Shown one piece after another: positions 1 to 7,674 of a DNA stretch of 13,199 nucleotides; position 1 is the stretch's first letter; the number at the start of each line of letters is the position of its first letter. Where the stretch lies: positions 1 through 13,199 of the forward strand of contig NYXM01000145.1 in the NCBI GenBank assembly GCA_002685655.1. The letters run 5' to 3'. Below the pieces are notes generated by a model that did not search any database, was not told the origin of the DNA, and saw only the letters and a program-made list of their open reading frames with translations. Source of the DNA: Planctomycetaceae bacterium (lineage in GTDB: Bacteria; Planctomycetota; Planctomycetia; Pirellulales; Pirellulaceae). A program made the translations under genes and the position numbers.

Positions 1-3000
1 TCTGGAATGCTGGCCAATCTGACCAATATCAACGACCAGCGTAAGCAATCAGCGCGCAACATGATTGGCCAGTGTTTCGCGCGGCAGGGGACCGTCGGAT
101 TGACCATCGACGAGAACAGCCCGATCGCGCCGTTGCTACAGGCCGCCCTCTACTTGCGTTTGAACGATAGGCGGCTGGCGCTGGACACTTATCTCGACAA
201 CAGAGCATTGTTTGATGAACACCGCGACGCCGTACCGATGGACCTGTTGGTCTTCGTTTGTGAAAACCTGATGGCGGCTGGCGGCGAATCGAATCACGAC
301 GACGTCGAGAACATTCTTCGCCAATGGCTGATCAAGAACAGTGAATCGAAGACCGTAGAAGATGAAACAAAAGCCCAGATCCAATACCTACTGGCCAAGA
401 ATTTCTTTGGAGCCAAGCGGTATGACGTCGCACGAAGTGAATACACGACCGTGATCAATCGCTATGCGACTTCCGGCTTCGCTATCGAGGCCGAATTTGG
501 GATCGGTGAAACCTACATGGCACAGAAGGTCTACGACCAGGCCGAAACGGTCTTCGAGAAACTGGCCAACAGCCGGGACACTGAAGTCATCATCCGGGCC
601 GAGTTCCTCCGTGGAGTGTTGGCGCATCGTCGTGGCGACAATGACGAGGCACGCGCCATCTTTCGCACGGTGCTCGAACGCGTCCCCAACGTCGACCTGG
701 CGAATCAAGCCTTGTACAACCTGGCGGAAGTCTATGGTGCCGAAGAGCGGTACATCGACCAATTGCAGTTGCTGATGACAGTGGGCCGGCTGGGGCGCTC
801 CAGCAAACGGCAACACGCCCCTGGTATGCCACTCTCCATTGTGGTCCAGGACAGCGATCTTGGCATCAGTCGCGGTCACAATCGGATCCCAGTGATCGTC
901 CGCACAGAACCCGGAGGAGACGAAGAACTGGTTTATCTCACCAGCGGTGGAGCAGGGAAGGGGGTCTTCCGAACCGACGTTGACACACAACTGGGATCGG
1001 TGACCAAACATGACAAGGTCCTGCAGGTCAGCGGCAACGACAAAATCCTGTGTGACTATCCCGATCGATTCAAAGTCGAATTCAAAAGCGTGCCGCTTTC
1101 GGATGTCGAAATCCAAATTGCCGGTGACGCCAAGTTTGAAGTCGCCAGCAGCAAGATCATTGACGAAGAAGAGGAGACATTCAGCCAGCGACTGGCGCGT
1201 GAAGAGCGGGACCGCCAGCGGGCCGATGCGCGGCAATCGATGCAACGCCCGGCAAACCAGATCAAGCCAGGCAACCCGATCTACCTCCGCGTCGTTGATG
1301 GGGATCGCGACTTGTCACCATCGGCCGACACCATCGTCACCAAGTTGGTCGCCGATAGCGGTGATCAGGTGCAGGTGACACTGACCGAATCCGGTCCGCA
1401 TTCGGGTGTTTTTGAAGGTACGGCACAAAGTGGCGAATTGCCTGCCGGAGCGTTGGCCAGTGACACCGCGATCGATCACAGTCCGCTGATGGCCATCGAC
1501 AAGGACCCCAAAACTTTTTGGCAAAGCGAACCCGACGGCGCCACTCCGAAATCGCTTACCGTCGATATGAAGGACCTGCGGACAATTTCGAAGGCCAAGT
1601 TCTTTGTTCCGCAAACCGACGACAACAAACCGGTACGGGGCGAACTACAGGCCAGTTACGACGGCGAATTCTGGTTTCGCCTGGCCTCGCACCCAGCGAC
1701 GCCAGCGGCAGCGGCCGTGGCCGGCGAATTTGGGCCGATGCAATATCGCGTGTTCGCCGGCAATGCGACGTCCTACACATCGTGGCAACAGGTGGTTAAC
1801 CTGGCGGCCGGCGAACCAATCGAAAAAGGCAATGTGACTGGCGGGCAGCTGCAGTGGACGCGCCCAGAAGAAAATGAAGAAGGGAACCGATCGCGATATG
1901 TCTCGGTGATCTGGTTCGGCAAGTTCGTTCAACTTCGCGCGGGCGCCGTTCGCTTCGCTGTTCGTGGGAGCCGTACGGCACTCGCGCTGGATGGTCAATT
2001 GGAATTGAAAGTCGGCGCTGGTAACCGCACGATCGACGTGTGGCTGGAAAAGGGCGTTCACGATCTGACGATCTTCGCCGCCGCGCACCCCAATAACAAG
2101 GAACTGTCCGCGCTGCGGGCCCGTGCCAGCCTGGACGAACAACGCGTAACGCTGGGGCCATTCCTGACCAGTGATTTTGATGTTGCGGCAGCCAGCACGG
2201 CGCTTGGCGAAGAACCTGCGCAGGCACCTGTCGCAGTGACGGGTGCCAGGTCGTTGGCGATCGAAACTGCGAAACTCAACAAGACCTCTGAGGAATTCGG
2301 TATCAAAGGAGAAGGCGAAGACAAGCATCTTGGCTCGTGGCAGTCGACCGACGACGCCGTGTCCTGGGAGTTTGATATTTCCGAGGGAGTCTATGACGTC
2401 TGGATGAATTACTCGCACCAAGGAGGCGGCTCGATCGTTCGCGTCGAACTGGGCGACCAGTACTTTACTTCAAACTTGGCCAATACCGGCAACTGGAGTA
2501 AGTATCAGACAGATCGCTTTGGCACGATCACGATCGACAAATCTGGCGTTGCGAAACTGACGATTCGCCCGCAAGAGATTCGCAATGGCTACACGATGGG
2601 TCTGCGCGGCGTGGAATTGCGGCCGGCAGTTGGATCGCGCGTGATTCTCTCGGATAACGCCTGGGATTTTCGTTTTGATGACATCGATGCGCGTTACACC
2701 CGTTTTGTGATTAACGAGTATCTTGGCGAGGCCGTCGCGGTTAACCACGTGGAGATTTCGGGTGCTGATCGCGATCAACCGTTCATCCCCACGGCTGCCG
2801 ATGTGCTTTCTCTGTCTCAGAATGCCGTCCTGGAAATTGCCGGAGGCGACGTGGTGACGGCCAGTTACACGGATGACGTGACCCAAACCAACGCAGGTGG
2901 CAGTCGATTGTTGACACAGCAGTTGCAAGCGACCTATTTCAACGCCGAGGTGGCGGCGATCGCTTATGACTTCGAGCGTTCAAGCAATGGTACGGTCTCG

Positions 3001-5109
3001 ACCGTGCGGAAGCGGCTAAAGCGGGTTGAACCGGGCGAACGCGTGATTGTCGAGATCCAGGACTATGACCGCGACCAATCAGCGGCGCCTGATCAAGTCG
3101 CCTTCGAAGTCTCCATTAACGATGGCGATCCAGTCCAGTTCAACGCGACAGAAACGGAAGAGTTCAGCGGGCTCTTCACCAAGGAGATTGACACGTCGGC
3201 CGAGCCTGCACCGGAAAAATTGCACGTCAAAAGGGGAGATCGGATCTATGTCCGTTATCTCGATGAACAAAACACGTTTCCCGGGCATTCCGTACCGCGA
3301 GAAAGTGTGGTCTACGTCAATCAGCCAACGGATGCACAGATCCAAATCCTCGAGAGCCTCGTCACCCCGGCGGCTGATCCAAAGCTGCCACCTCGAATTA
3401 CCTACCATGTTCCAGACGACGGCGTCACCGTTAGCAGTGTCGCCTTTGAAGCCCCTCTGACGATTGAGATTATAGATCCCGATGCTGCCCGCGACAGCCT
3501 TAGCGAGATCATCGTTCAGATAAAAACCACCGACGGTGCGACGGCCGACGTGCGTTGTGTTGTTTCGGGTGTGTTTACGTCTGTGCCGCGCGCCAGCGCG
3601 GACGAATGGGCACTCGAAGAAGGTCGTTTTGTCGGACAGATCGTCCTGCAATTGGGCAGTCACACCAGTCCGGGAGTCGTGCCGATTACGCCCGAAATGC
3701 CTCGCAACTTGATTGGCGGCGGCCGTTTGGATGAAGGAGACGAGGAGAATTCAGTATTGGATGACAGCCTCGTCGCGCGCGTGCTGAATCTGACGGGCAA
3801 AGACCGCATTGCGGCGGGATATCAAGACGAATTTCGCGCCGACGGCGTTGCGACCGAAGTTACCGCTGCCGGGCAACTGATCTCAAACGGACAGTTGACG
3901 ATTACCGACCGCGAGTACGTAGATCCCATTGCCCAACTGCATGTGGGTGAAAAGCTGTTTCTCCGCGTTGTAGATGCCGACCAGGACGCCACGGACGAGC
4001 GTGATTCGACGACCGTCAAAATCCGCTCGGCCTTCGGCGAATCTGAATCGGTAACGCTGGTCGAGACCTTGGTGCATAGTGGTGTCTTTACTGGCTCGTT
4101 TACGCTCCAATCCAATGAGAAGCCTGGCGAAAACAACTTGGATCCAGCAGACCCCATGATTGAATGCTATTTTGGCGACACGCTCTCGGTACATTACTTG
4201 GACACAGCAGCCAGTACCGAATCAGGGACGCTGGAGTTACTGCAAGAAGCGCCAGTCGTGGTGGGCACGGATGGATTAGTGGCTGCCTTCAGCAAAACCT
4301 TTAACGACGAAACGCTGGCCGTCGAGACCAAGTTTCATGTCGCGGAGAGCTACTTCGAACTGTTCAAGAGCCACCGCAGCTTGGGACGTGAAGCTGAGGA
4401 GCAGATAGACCTTGCCGCGGGCCGGCGGATCCTGCGCGAAGTCATGGAGGACTACCCTGACCCGAAATACGTGCCGCGCATCGCCTACTTGTTGGGCCAA
4501 TTCTCTCAGGAATTGCAGCAGTGGGATGAAGCGATCGAATCATACGAAATGATTGTGCGTCAATTCCCAGATCATGGATTGGCAGCGGATGCACAGTACA
4601 AATTGGCCCAGAGCCACGAGGAAGCTGGTGACTTCGATGCGGCCCTGGAGGCCTATGTCACACTGGCCGCCACGTATCCCAAGAGCCCCTTGATTGCCAG
4701 TGTCATGATTCGTATCAGTGACTATTTCTACAAGGCCGAAGAATTCGACGTTGCGGCACAGGTCGGTGAGAAGTTTCTGGACCGGTTTTCCGGCCATCAG
4801 TATGCCGCTCGGATCGCATTTCGAATTGGCCAGTGTTTTTACAAGAGTGAAGAATTCAGCGAGGCAAGTTCGGCGTTTGATCGCTTTGCGAAGTTGTTTC
4901 CCGATGACGAACTGACCCCAGACGGACTTTTTTGGTCCGGCGAGAGTAATCGGATGGCCAACAACAACCGTGAGGCCTTTCGTCGATACAATCGTTGTCG
5001 TTGGGACTTTCCCGAAAGCGAAGCTGCCCGCTACTCGCGCGGACGCCTGGCGCTGCCGGAGATGCTCCAACAATTCGAGGCCGAAGCCCGTGCGATTGAA
5101 GCTCCCTAA
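1..5109 (+). CDS. Giant exported TPR / carbohydrate-binding-like / beta-repeat protein (5' end missing)
   Basis: The reading frame is already open at base 1 and ends with TAA at 5107-5109. The first in-frame ATG (base 7) has no signal peptide after it, so the true start lies upstream. Numbering from that ATG, residues about 118-260 hold TPR helices, followed by a beta module (about 277-330), a charged helix (about 385-415), and a second beta module (422-476). Residues 481-572 resemble F5/8 type C (DKDPKTFW, then SYDGEFWFRL), about 612-718 resemble PA14, and 745-872 resemble a CBM6/35-type module (SWEFDISEGVYDVWMNYS). More beta modules follow near 1010, 1151 and 1312. The C-terminus (about 1439-1690) is TPR of the CpoB/BamD style. 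The domain calls are by eye. It sits 55 bases before the TolQ-like gene, which suggests an extracytoplasmic scaffold or glycan-contacting part of that machine. The exact function is unknown. Confidence 0.85.
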   Translation, partial: SGMLANLTNINDQRKQSARNMIGQCFARQGTVGLTIDENSPIAPLLQAALYLRLNDRRLALDTYLDNRALFDEHRDAVPMDLLVFVCENLMAAGGESNHDDVENILRQWLIKNSESKTVEDETKAQIQYLLAKNFFGAKRYDVARSEYTTVINRYATSGFAIEAEFGIGETYMAQKVYDQAETVFEKLANSRDTEVIIRAEFLRGVLAHRRGDNDEARAIFRTVLERVPNVDLANQALYNLAEVYGAEERYIDQLQLLMTVGRLGRSSKRQHAPGMPLSIVVQDSDLGISRGHNRIPVIVRTEPGGDEELVYLTSGGAGKGVFRTDVDTQLGSVTKHDKVLQVSGNDKILCDYPDRFKVEFKSVPLSDVEIQIAGDAKFEVASSKIIDEEEETFSQRLAREERDRQRADARQSMQRPANQIKPGNPIYLRVVDGDRDLSPSADTIVTKLVADSGDQVQVTLTESGPHSGVFEGTAQSGELPAGALASDTAIDHSPLMAIDKDPKTFWQSEPDGATPKSLTVDMKDLRTISKAKFFVPQTDDNKPVRGELQASYDGEFWFRLASHPATPAAAAVAGEFGPMQYRVFAGNATSYTSWQQVVNLAAGEPIEKGNVTGGQLQWTRPEENEEGNRSRYVSVIWFGKFVQLRAGAVRFAVRGSRTALALDGQLELKVGAGNRTIDVWLEKGVHDLTIFAAAHPNNKELSALRARASLDEQRVTLGPFLTSDFDVAAASTALGEEPAQAPVAVTGARSLAIETAKLNKTSEEFGIKGEGEDKHLGSWQSTDDAVSWEFDISEGVYDVWMNYSHQGGGSIVRVELGDQYFTSNLANTGNWSKYQTDRFGTITIDKSGVAKLTIRPQEIRNGYTMGLRGVELRPAVGSRVILSDNAWDFRFDDIDARYTRFVINEYLGEAVAVNHVEISGADRDQPFIPTAADVLSLSQNAVLEIAGGDVVTASYTDDVTQTNAGGSRLLTQQLQATYFNAEVAAIAYDFERSSNGTVSTVRKRLKRVEPGERVIVEIQDYDRDQSAAPDQVAFEVSINDGDPVQFNATETEEFSGLFTKEIDTSAEPAPEKLHVKRGDRIYVRYLDEQNTFPGHSVPRESVVYVNQPTDAQIQILESLVTPAADPKLPPRITYHVPDDGVTVSSVAFEAPLTIEIIDPDAARDSLSEIIVQIKTTDGATADVRCVVSGVFTSVPRASADEWALEEGRFVGQIVLQLGSHTSPGVVPITPEMPRNLIGGGRLDEGDEENSVLDDSLVARVLNLTGKDRIAAGYQDEFRADGVATEVTAAGQLISNGQLTITDREYVDPIAQLHVGEKLFLRVVDADQDATDERDSTTVKIRSAFGESESVTLVETLVHSGVFTGSFTLQSNEKPGENNLDPADPMIECYFGDTLSVHYLDTAASTESGTLELLQEAPVVVGTDGLVAAFSKTFNDETLAVETKFHVAESYFELFKSHRSLGREAEEQIDLAAGRRILREVMEDYPDPKYVPRIAYLLGQFSQELQQWDEAIESYEMIVRQFPDHGLAADAQYKLAQSHEEAGDFDAALEAYVTLAATYPKSPLIASVMIRISDYFYKAEEFDVAAQVGEKFLDRFSGHQYAARIAFRIGQCFYKSEEFSEASSAFDRFAKLFPDDELTPDGLFWSGESNRMANNNREAFRRYNRCRWDFPESEAARYSRGRLALPEMLQQFEAEARAIEAP

Positions 5110-5164
5110 CGACCTTCACGTCTGCAAGTCCCGCCCCGTCCCACACCGGCTGCCTAGATTGCTC

Positions 5165-6196
5165 ATGATCCAGATTCTTCTGACGTCCCTGCTGTTGACG
5201 GTCGCGCAAGCAACCGCCACCCCCATTGCCGACGAGAATGGCGTGAGTGCGCCGGCATCAGGCGCGACTCCCGCAGCTTCTGCGCCAGCGGCCAATGCGC
5301 AAGATTCAGATTCCGCGGATGCGGGAGACCCTGATCTGGCCGCCGCCGCCGATAACAAATCAACGTCCGCATCTCCTGACGGAGAAGGCGAAGAGATCGC
5401 TCCCGCGTCTGAACCGGAATCAACCGCTGTTTCTAAGCTGATCGGCACGCTGGACGAGATCACACAATCTGGCGCAATCGGCCTCTTGCGACAGGGCGGT
5501 TGGTTCATGTGGCCGATTCTGTTGATGGGCGTCGTTGCCGCCGGCGTGATCATCGAACGTTATCGCAGCCTAAAAATGCTCTCGACCGATTCGGACGAGC
5601 TGAGAAGCCGAGTTCAAGAACTCCTCAACGCCGATGATGTCGAAGAAGCATTGCAGCTCTGCCATGGCGAGCAGGGGCCGGTCCCCGCGATTCTCTCGTC
5701 TGGTCTGCGTAAGTTCCTGGTTCTGCGACGTCTCAATTACGATGCTGGTCGAGTCGAAGAACAGGTCGTCAAGGCGATGGACGACTACAGCGTGCATGTG
5801 GTCGCTGCGCTCGAACGCCATTTGCCCGTGTTGGCAACAGTTTCCAGCGTTGCCCCAATGCTCGGATTTCTAGGTACTGTCTCGGGAATGATCACGTCGT
5901 TTCAAGACATCGTCGCGCAGATGGGTGAAACGAATATTGTGGAGGCCGCTGCCGGGGGCATCAGTGAAGCCTTGCTCACAACCTGCTTCGGCCTGATCAT
6001 TGGGATCCCCGCGTTCATGGCGTTCAACTACTTCACCAGTGTGATCAATCGATTTGTGCTGGAGGTCGAGGAGTCTGCGACCGAGTTGATTGAATCCGTG
6101 ACACTACAGCTGGCGCTGGGCGAACAGCCGTCTGGCGTAAGTCATGCTTCAGCGGCAGCAAGAGCGAACGTGCCGAGTTCGGTGGGGGGCGAGTAG
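5165..6196 (+). CDS. MotA/TolQ/ExbB-family proton channel subunit with N-terminal exported extension
   Basis: This 343-residue protein is the stator-channel subunit of a TolQ-TolR / ExbB-ExbD type complex, which uses the proton gradient to do work on the cell envelope. TM1 is at about 113-132 (FMWPILLMGVVAAGVIIERY). A cytoplasmic loop follows, then TM2 with the family signature APMLGFLGTVSGMITSF (230-246). TM3 carries EALLTTCFGLIIGIPAFMAFN (268-288). Thr238 and Thr272/273 match the pore threonines of TolQ/ExbB. Unusually, the protein begins with a signal-peptide-like stretch (residues 1-18) and an Ala/Asp/Ser-rich low-complexity segment (about 19-90) ahead of TM1, which would lie outside the inner membrane. 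I chose ATG 5165 because it gives this clean signal-like start; the in-frame ATG at 4970 lies deep in the upstream gene. No clear ribosome binding site is seen. The two ExbD genes follow directly. Confidence 0.93.
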   Translation: MIQILLTSLLLTVAQATATPIADENGVSAPASGATPAASAPAANAQDSDSADAGDPDLAAAADNKSTSASPDGEGEEIAPASEPESTAVSKLIGTLDEITQSGAIGLLRQGGWFMWPILLMGVVAAGVIIERYRSLKMLSTDSDELRSRVQELLNADDVEEALQLCHGEQGPVPAILSSGLRKFLVLRRLNYDAGRVEEQVVKAMDDYSVHVVAALERHLPVLATVSSVAPMLGFLGTVSGMITSFQDIVAQMGETNIVEAAAGGISEALLTTCFGLIIGIPAFMAFNYFTSVINRFVLEVEESATELIESVTLQLALGEQPSGVSHASAAARANVPSSVGGE

Positions 6197-6201
6197 AGCT
6201 G

Positions 6202-6627
6202 ATGCGGATCGCACGCACCACGAAACTCCTGGTTGAGCCACCGTCGAGCGCAACGGGTGACATTGCGTTCAATCTGATTGTCTTTTTCTTGGTGTGCGCT
6301 TCCGTTCAACCTGACAGAGGTCGACTTCAGGTCTTGCCGGCCAGCGAGACGGTCGAGGACAAGTCGCAGCAGACCGAAAATATCGAAGTGCAGTTGACGC
6401 GAACGGCAGTGTTGGTCAACGGCGATGCGGTGCCCCTGGCTCGATTTGAAGGGCTGGTAAAATCGCTGCTCGCCCAAAAAAGCTCTCCAGATCAAAAAGT
6501 CGTGATCGTCAAGAGTCGCCCGGATACGCCGTACCATCACTGGATCAGATTAACGGCCGCCATCGAAGATGCGGGCGGAATGATTACACTACAGTTGGAA
6601 GAAGAACGCGAAGTCGTTGTTCCCTAG
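6202..6627 (+). CDS. ExbD/TolR-family protein 1
   Basis: This 141-residue protein fits the usual ExbD/TolR size and layout: a short cytoplasmic N-terminus, one membrane span, and a periplasmic alpha/beta domain. The span reads GDIAFNLIVFFLVCASV (19-35). Asp20 matches the conserved proton-carrying Asp of ExbD/TolR, as in E. coli ExbD Asp25. The C-terminal part (about 60-135) has the family pattern of a short strand with an asparagine-glycine turn (VLVNGDAVPL), a helix, VVIVKSRPDTPYHHWIRL, and a final strand. The start lies only 5 bases after the TolQ-like stop, so translation is probably coupled. A G-rich stretch (GGGGGGCGAG, 6184-6193) inside the end of the upstream gene may act as the ribosome binding site. 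It should form the stator with the TolQ-like subunit and the second ExbD. Confidence 0.9.
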   Translation: MRIARTTKLLVEPPSSATGDIAFNLIVFFLVCASVQPDRGRLQVLPASETVEDKSQQTENIEVQLTRTAVLVNGDAVPLARFEGLVKSLLAQKSSPDQKVVIVKSRPDTPYHHWIRLTAAIEDAGGMITLQLEEEREVVVP

Positions 6628-6667
6628 AAGGCAACAGTCCAACACCATCCTCGACAAGCCGAATCCC

Positions 6668-7072
6668 ATGAAGATAAGTCGCCGATCACCACGAGCTGAA
6701 GTCCCCAGTATGGCCATGGGTGATATCGCCTTCAACTTGCTGATCTTCTTCGTCATTCTGGCGCGAGCCCAGGACGATAGTCACCTACAATGGACGCCGG
6801 CGGAAGCAAAAAATTTGCAAAGCGCCGGGAACTCGATTGTCAGCGTCTTGATCGACACGGACAACAAGCTGTACCTCAATGGCCAGCAGATTGGCGTCTC
6901 ACAGCTGTCCGGCCGGATTGAATCGCTGCTGGAAGGCGCGCCCATGGGGCAGCGCCCCGTATTAATGAAGGTTCACAACGAAGCATTGGCCCAGAGATTC
7001 GAGCCGGTGATTGAAGCGATTAGCGAAGCCGGAGGCGAACTCGTTCACATTGTCGAAGAGGATCGCGACTGA
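6668..7072 (+). CDS. ExbD/TolR-family protein 2
   Basis: This 134-residue protein is a second, divergent ExbD/TolR-like subunit. Residues 15-33 read MAMGDIAFNLLIFFVILAR, with Asp19 at the conserved proton-path position. A periplasmic domain follows with LYLNGQQIGVSQLSGRIESL and a closing strand ELVHIVEEDRD. I chose ATG 6668 (MKISRRSPRAEV) because it leaves a short basic cytoplasmic N-terminus like that of ExbD1. An upstream in-frame ATG at 6617 overlaps the end of exbD1 by 11 bases and would add 17 residues, so it cannot be excluded. Paired ExbD-type genes are known beside TolQ-like genes in Myxococcus Agl systems and in many Bacteroidota and Planctomycetota. The pair here suggests a heteromeric TolR-type dimer, which is inferred from gene order only. 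Confidence 0.88.
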   Translation: MKISRRSPRAEVPSMAMGDIAFNLLIFFVILARAQDDSHLQWTPAEAKNLQSAGNSIVSVLIDTDNKLYLNGQQIGVSQLSGRIESLLEGAPMGQRPVLMKVHNEALAQRFEPVIEAISEAGGELVHIVEEDRD

Positions 7073-7079
7073 CCGCGAC

Positions 7080-7084
7080 AAGGA
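7080..7084 (+). promoter_or_regulatory. Ribosome binding site favouring ATG 7093
   Basis: AAGGA sits 8 bases before ATG 7093. The upstream in-frame ATG at 7084 overlaps this purine run, which argues for 7093 as the real start of the small membrane protein gene. Confidence 0.45.
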
Positions 7085-7092
7085 TGACCACA

Positions 7093-7584
7093 ATGGAACC
7101 GATTAGAGACCATTTTGAACAACAACAGGCACCGGTCGCCGGCATTGCCAAGGACCTCCGCCGTCTGAAAACCGATGGTGCAGCCAGCGCGGAAGAGTTG
7201 CGGCAGTTCATCGGTCAATTTCGGGGCCGCAGCCCAAATGAAGTGATGGGTGTGGTGGCACAGAGCGATCTGTTCCGCAGCATCATTCTCGCGGCAGCAG
7301 GCTGCGCGGTGCTGTTGGTGGCGCTAACGGTTGTTCCCTACGCGTTTCGCGACCGATCGTCACCTAAAGCGAGTGTCCTACCGTCGACTGTGCCAGACAC
7401 CGAGGCGGCGGAGCAATCTGCCGACACGGGCGACACGAATTCGCCGGCGGTGGGCGATAGCACTGATCAGCCCGATTTGCAACGTGCCGCCAAAGCAATG
7501 GGCATTGGTGACGCGGTTCCGGCAGACACTGACACAACGCCAATGGATGACAAGCTAGAGAAACTGCTGGACGGGATCGACTGA
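7093..7584 (+). CDS. Small single-span membrane protein of unknown function
   Basis: I do not recognise this family. The 163-residue protein has a soluble, charged N-terminal part of about 62 residues, one clear membrane span (about 63-84, SIILAAAGCAVLLVALTVVPYAF), and an acidic, disordered-looking tail of about 75 residues rich in Asp, Thr, Ser and Ala, ending KLEKLLDGID. The stretch LRQFIGQFRGRSPNEVMGVVAQSDLFR (37-62) has the compact, patterned look of a conserved motif. ATG 7084, three codons upstream, is the alternative start. Its place between the ExbD genes and the DUF4159 gene implies a role as an adaptor in the same membrane complex. The layout (cytoplasmic N-terminus, one span, outer tail) resembles TonB/TolA only in outline: there is no proline-rich stalk and no TonB C-terminal domain. 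Confidence 0.8.
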   Translation: MEPIRDHFEQQQAPVAGIAKDLRRLKTDGAASAEELRQFIGQFRGRSPNEVMGVVAQSDLFRSIILAAAGCAVLLVALTVVPYAFRDRSSPKASVLPSTVPDTEAAEQSADTGDTNSPAVGDSTDQPDLQRAAKAMGIGDAVPADTDTTPMDDKLEKLLDGID

Positions 7585-7620
7585 CGCCAACCCGCGTTGG
7601 GTCACCATCGTTTCTCGTGC

Positions 7621-7661
7621 CCCCTCCACACGCCCCCCCTCCACACGACCCCCCTCCACAC
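7621..7661 (+). repeat. 15-bp C-rich tandem repeat upstream of DUF4159 gene
   Basis: The unit CTCCACACGNCCCCC occurs at 7624 and 7639 with 14 of 15 identical bases. A third, degraded copy starts at 7654 (CTCCACACAACAACG). The period is exactly 15 bases. The opposite strand carries three G-runs of 5 to 7 bases. Confidence 0.85.
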
Positions 7662-7674
7662 AACAACGGTCTCC

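Noticed and set aside
388..1245. 285-codon open frame on the - strand
   Set aside because: It lies wholly inside the giant TPR gene, shows no domain, and reflects codon bias of the + strand gene. The same holds for - strand frames at 1645-2421, 3079-3663 and 4540-5073.
7597..7674. Upstream TTG start for the DUF4159 protein
   Set aside because: It would add a His/Thr/Pro repeat peptide from the C-rich tandem repeat before TM1, with no ribosome binding site. ATG 7675 gives a normal N-terminus.
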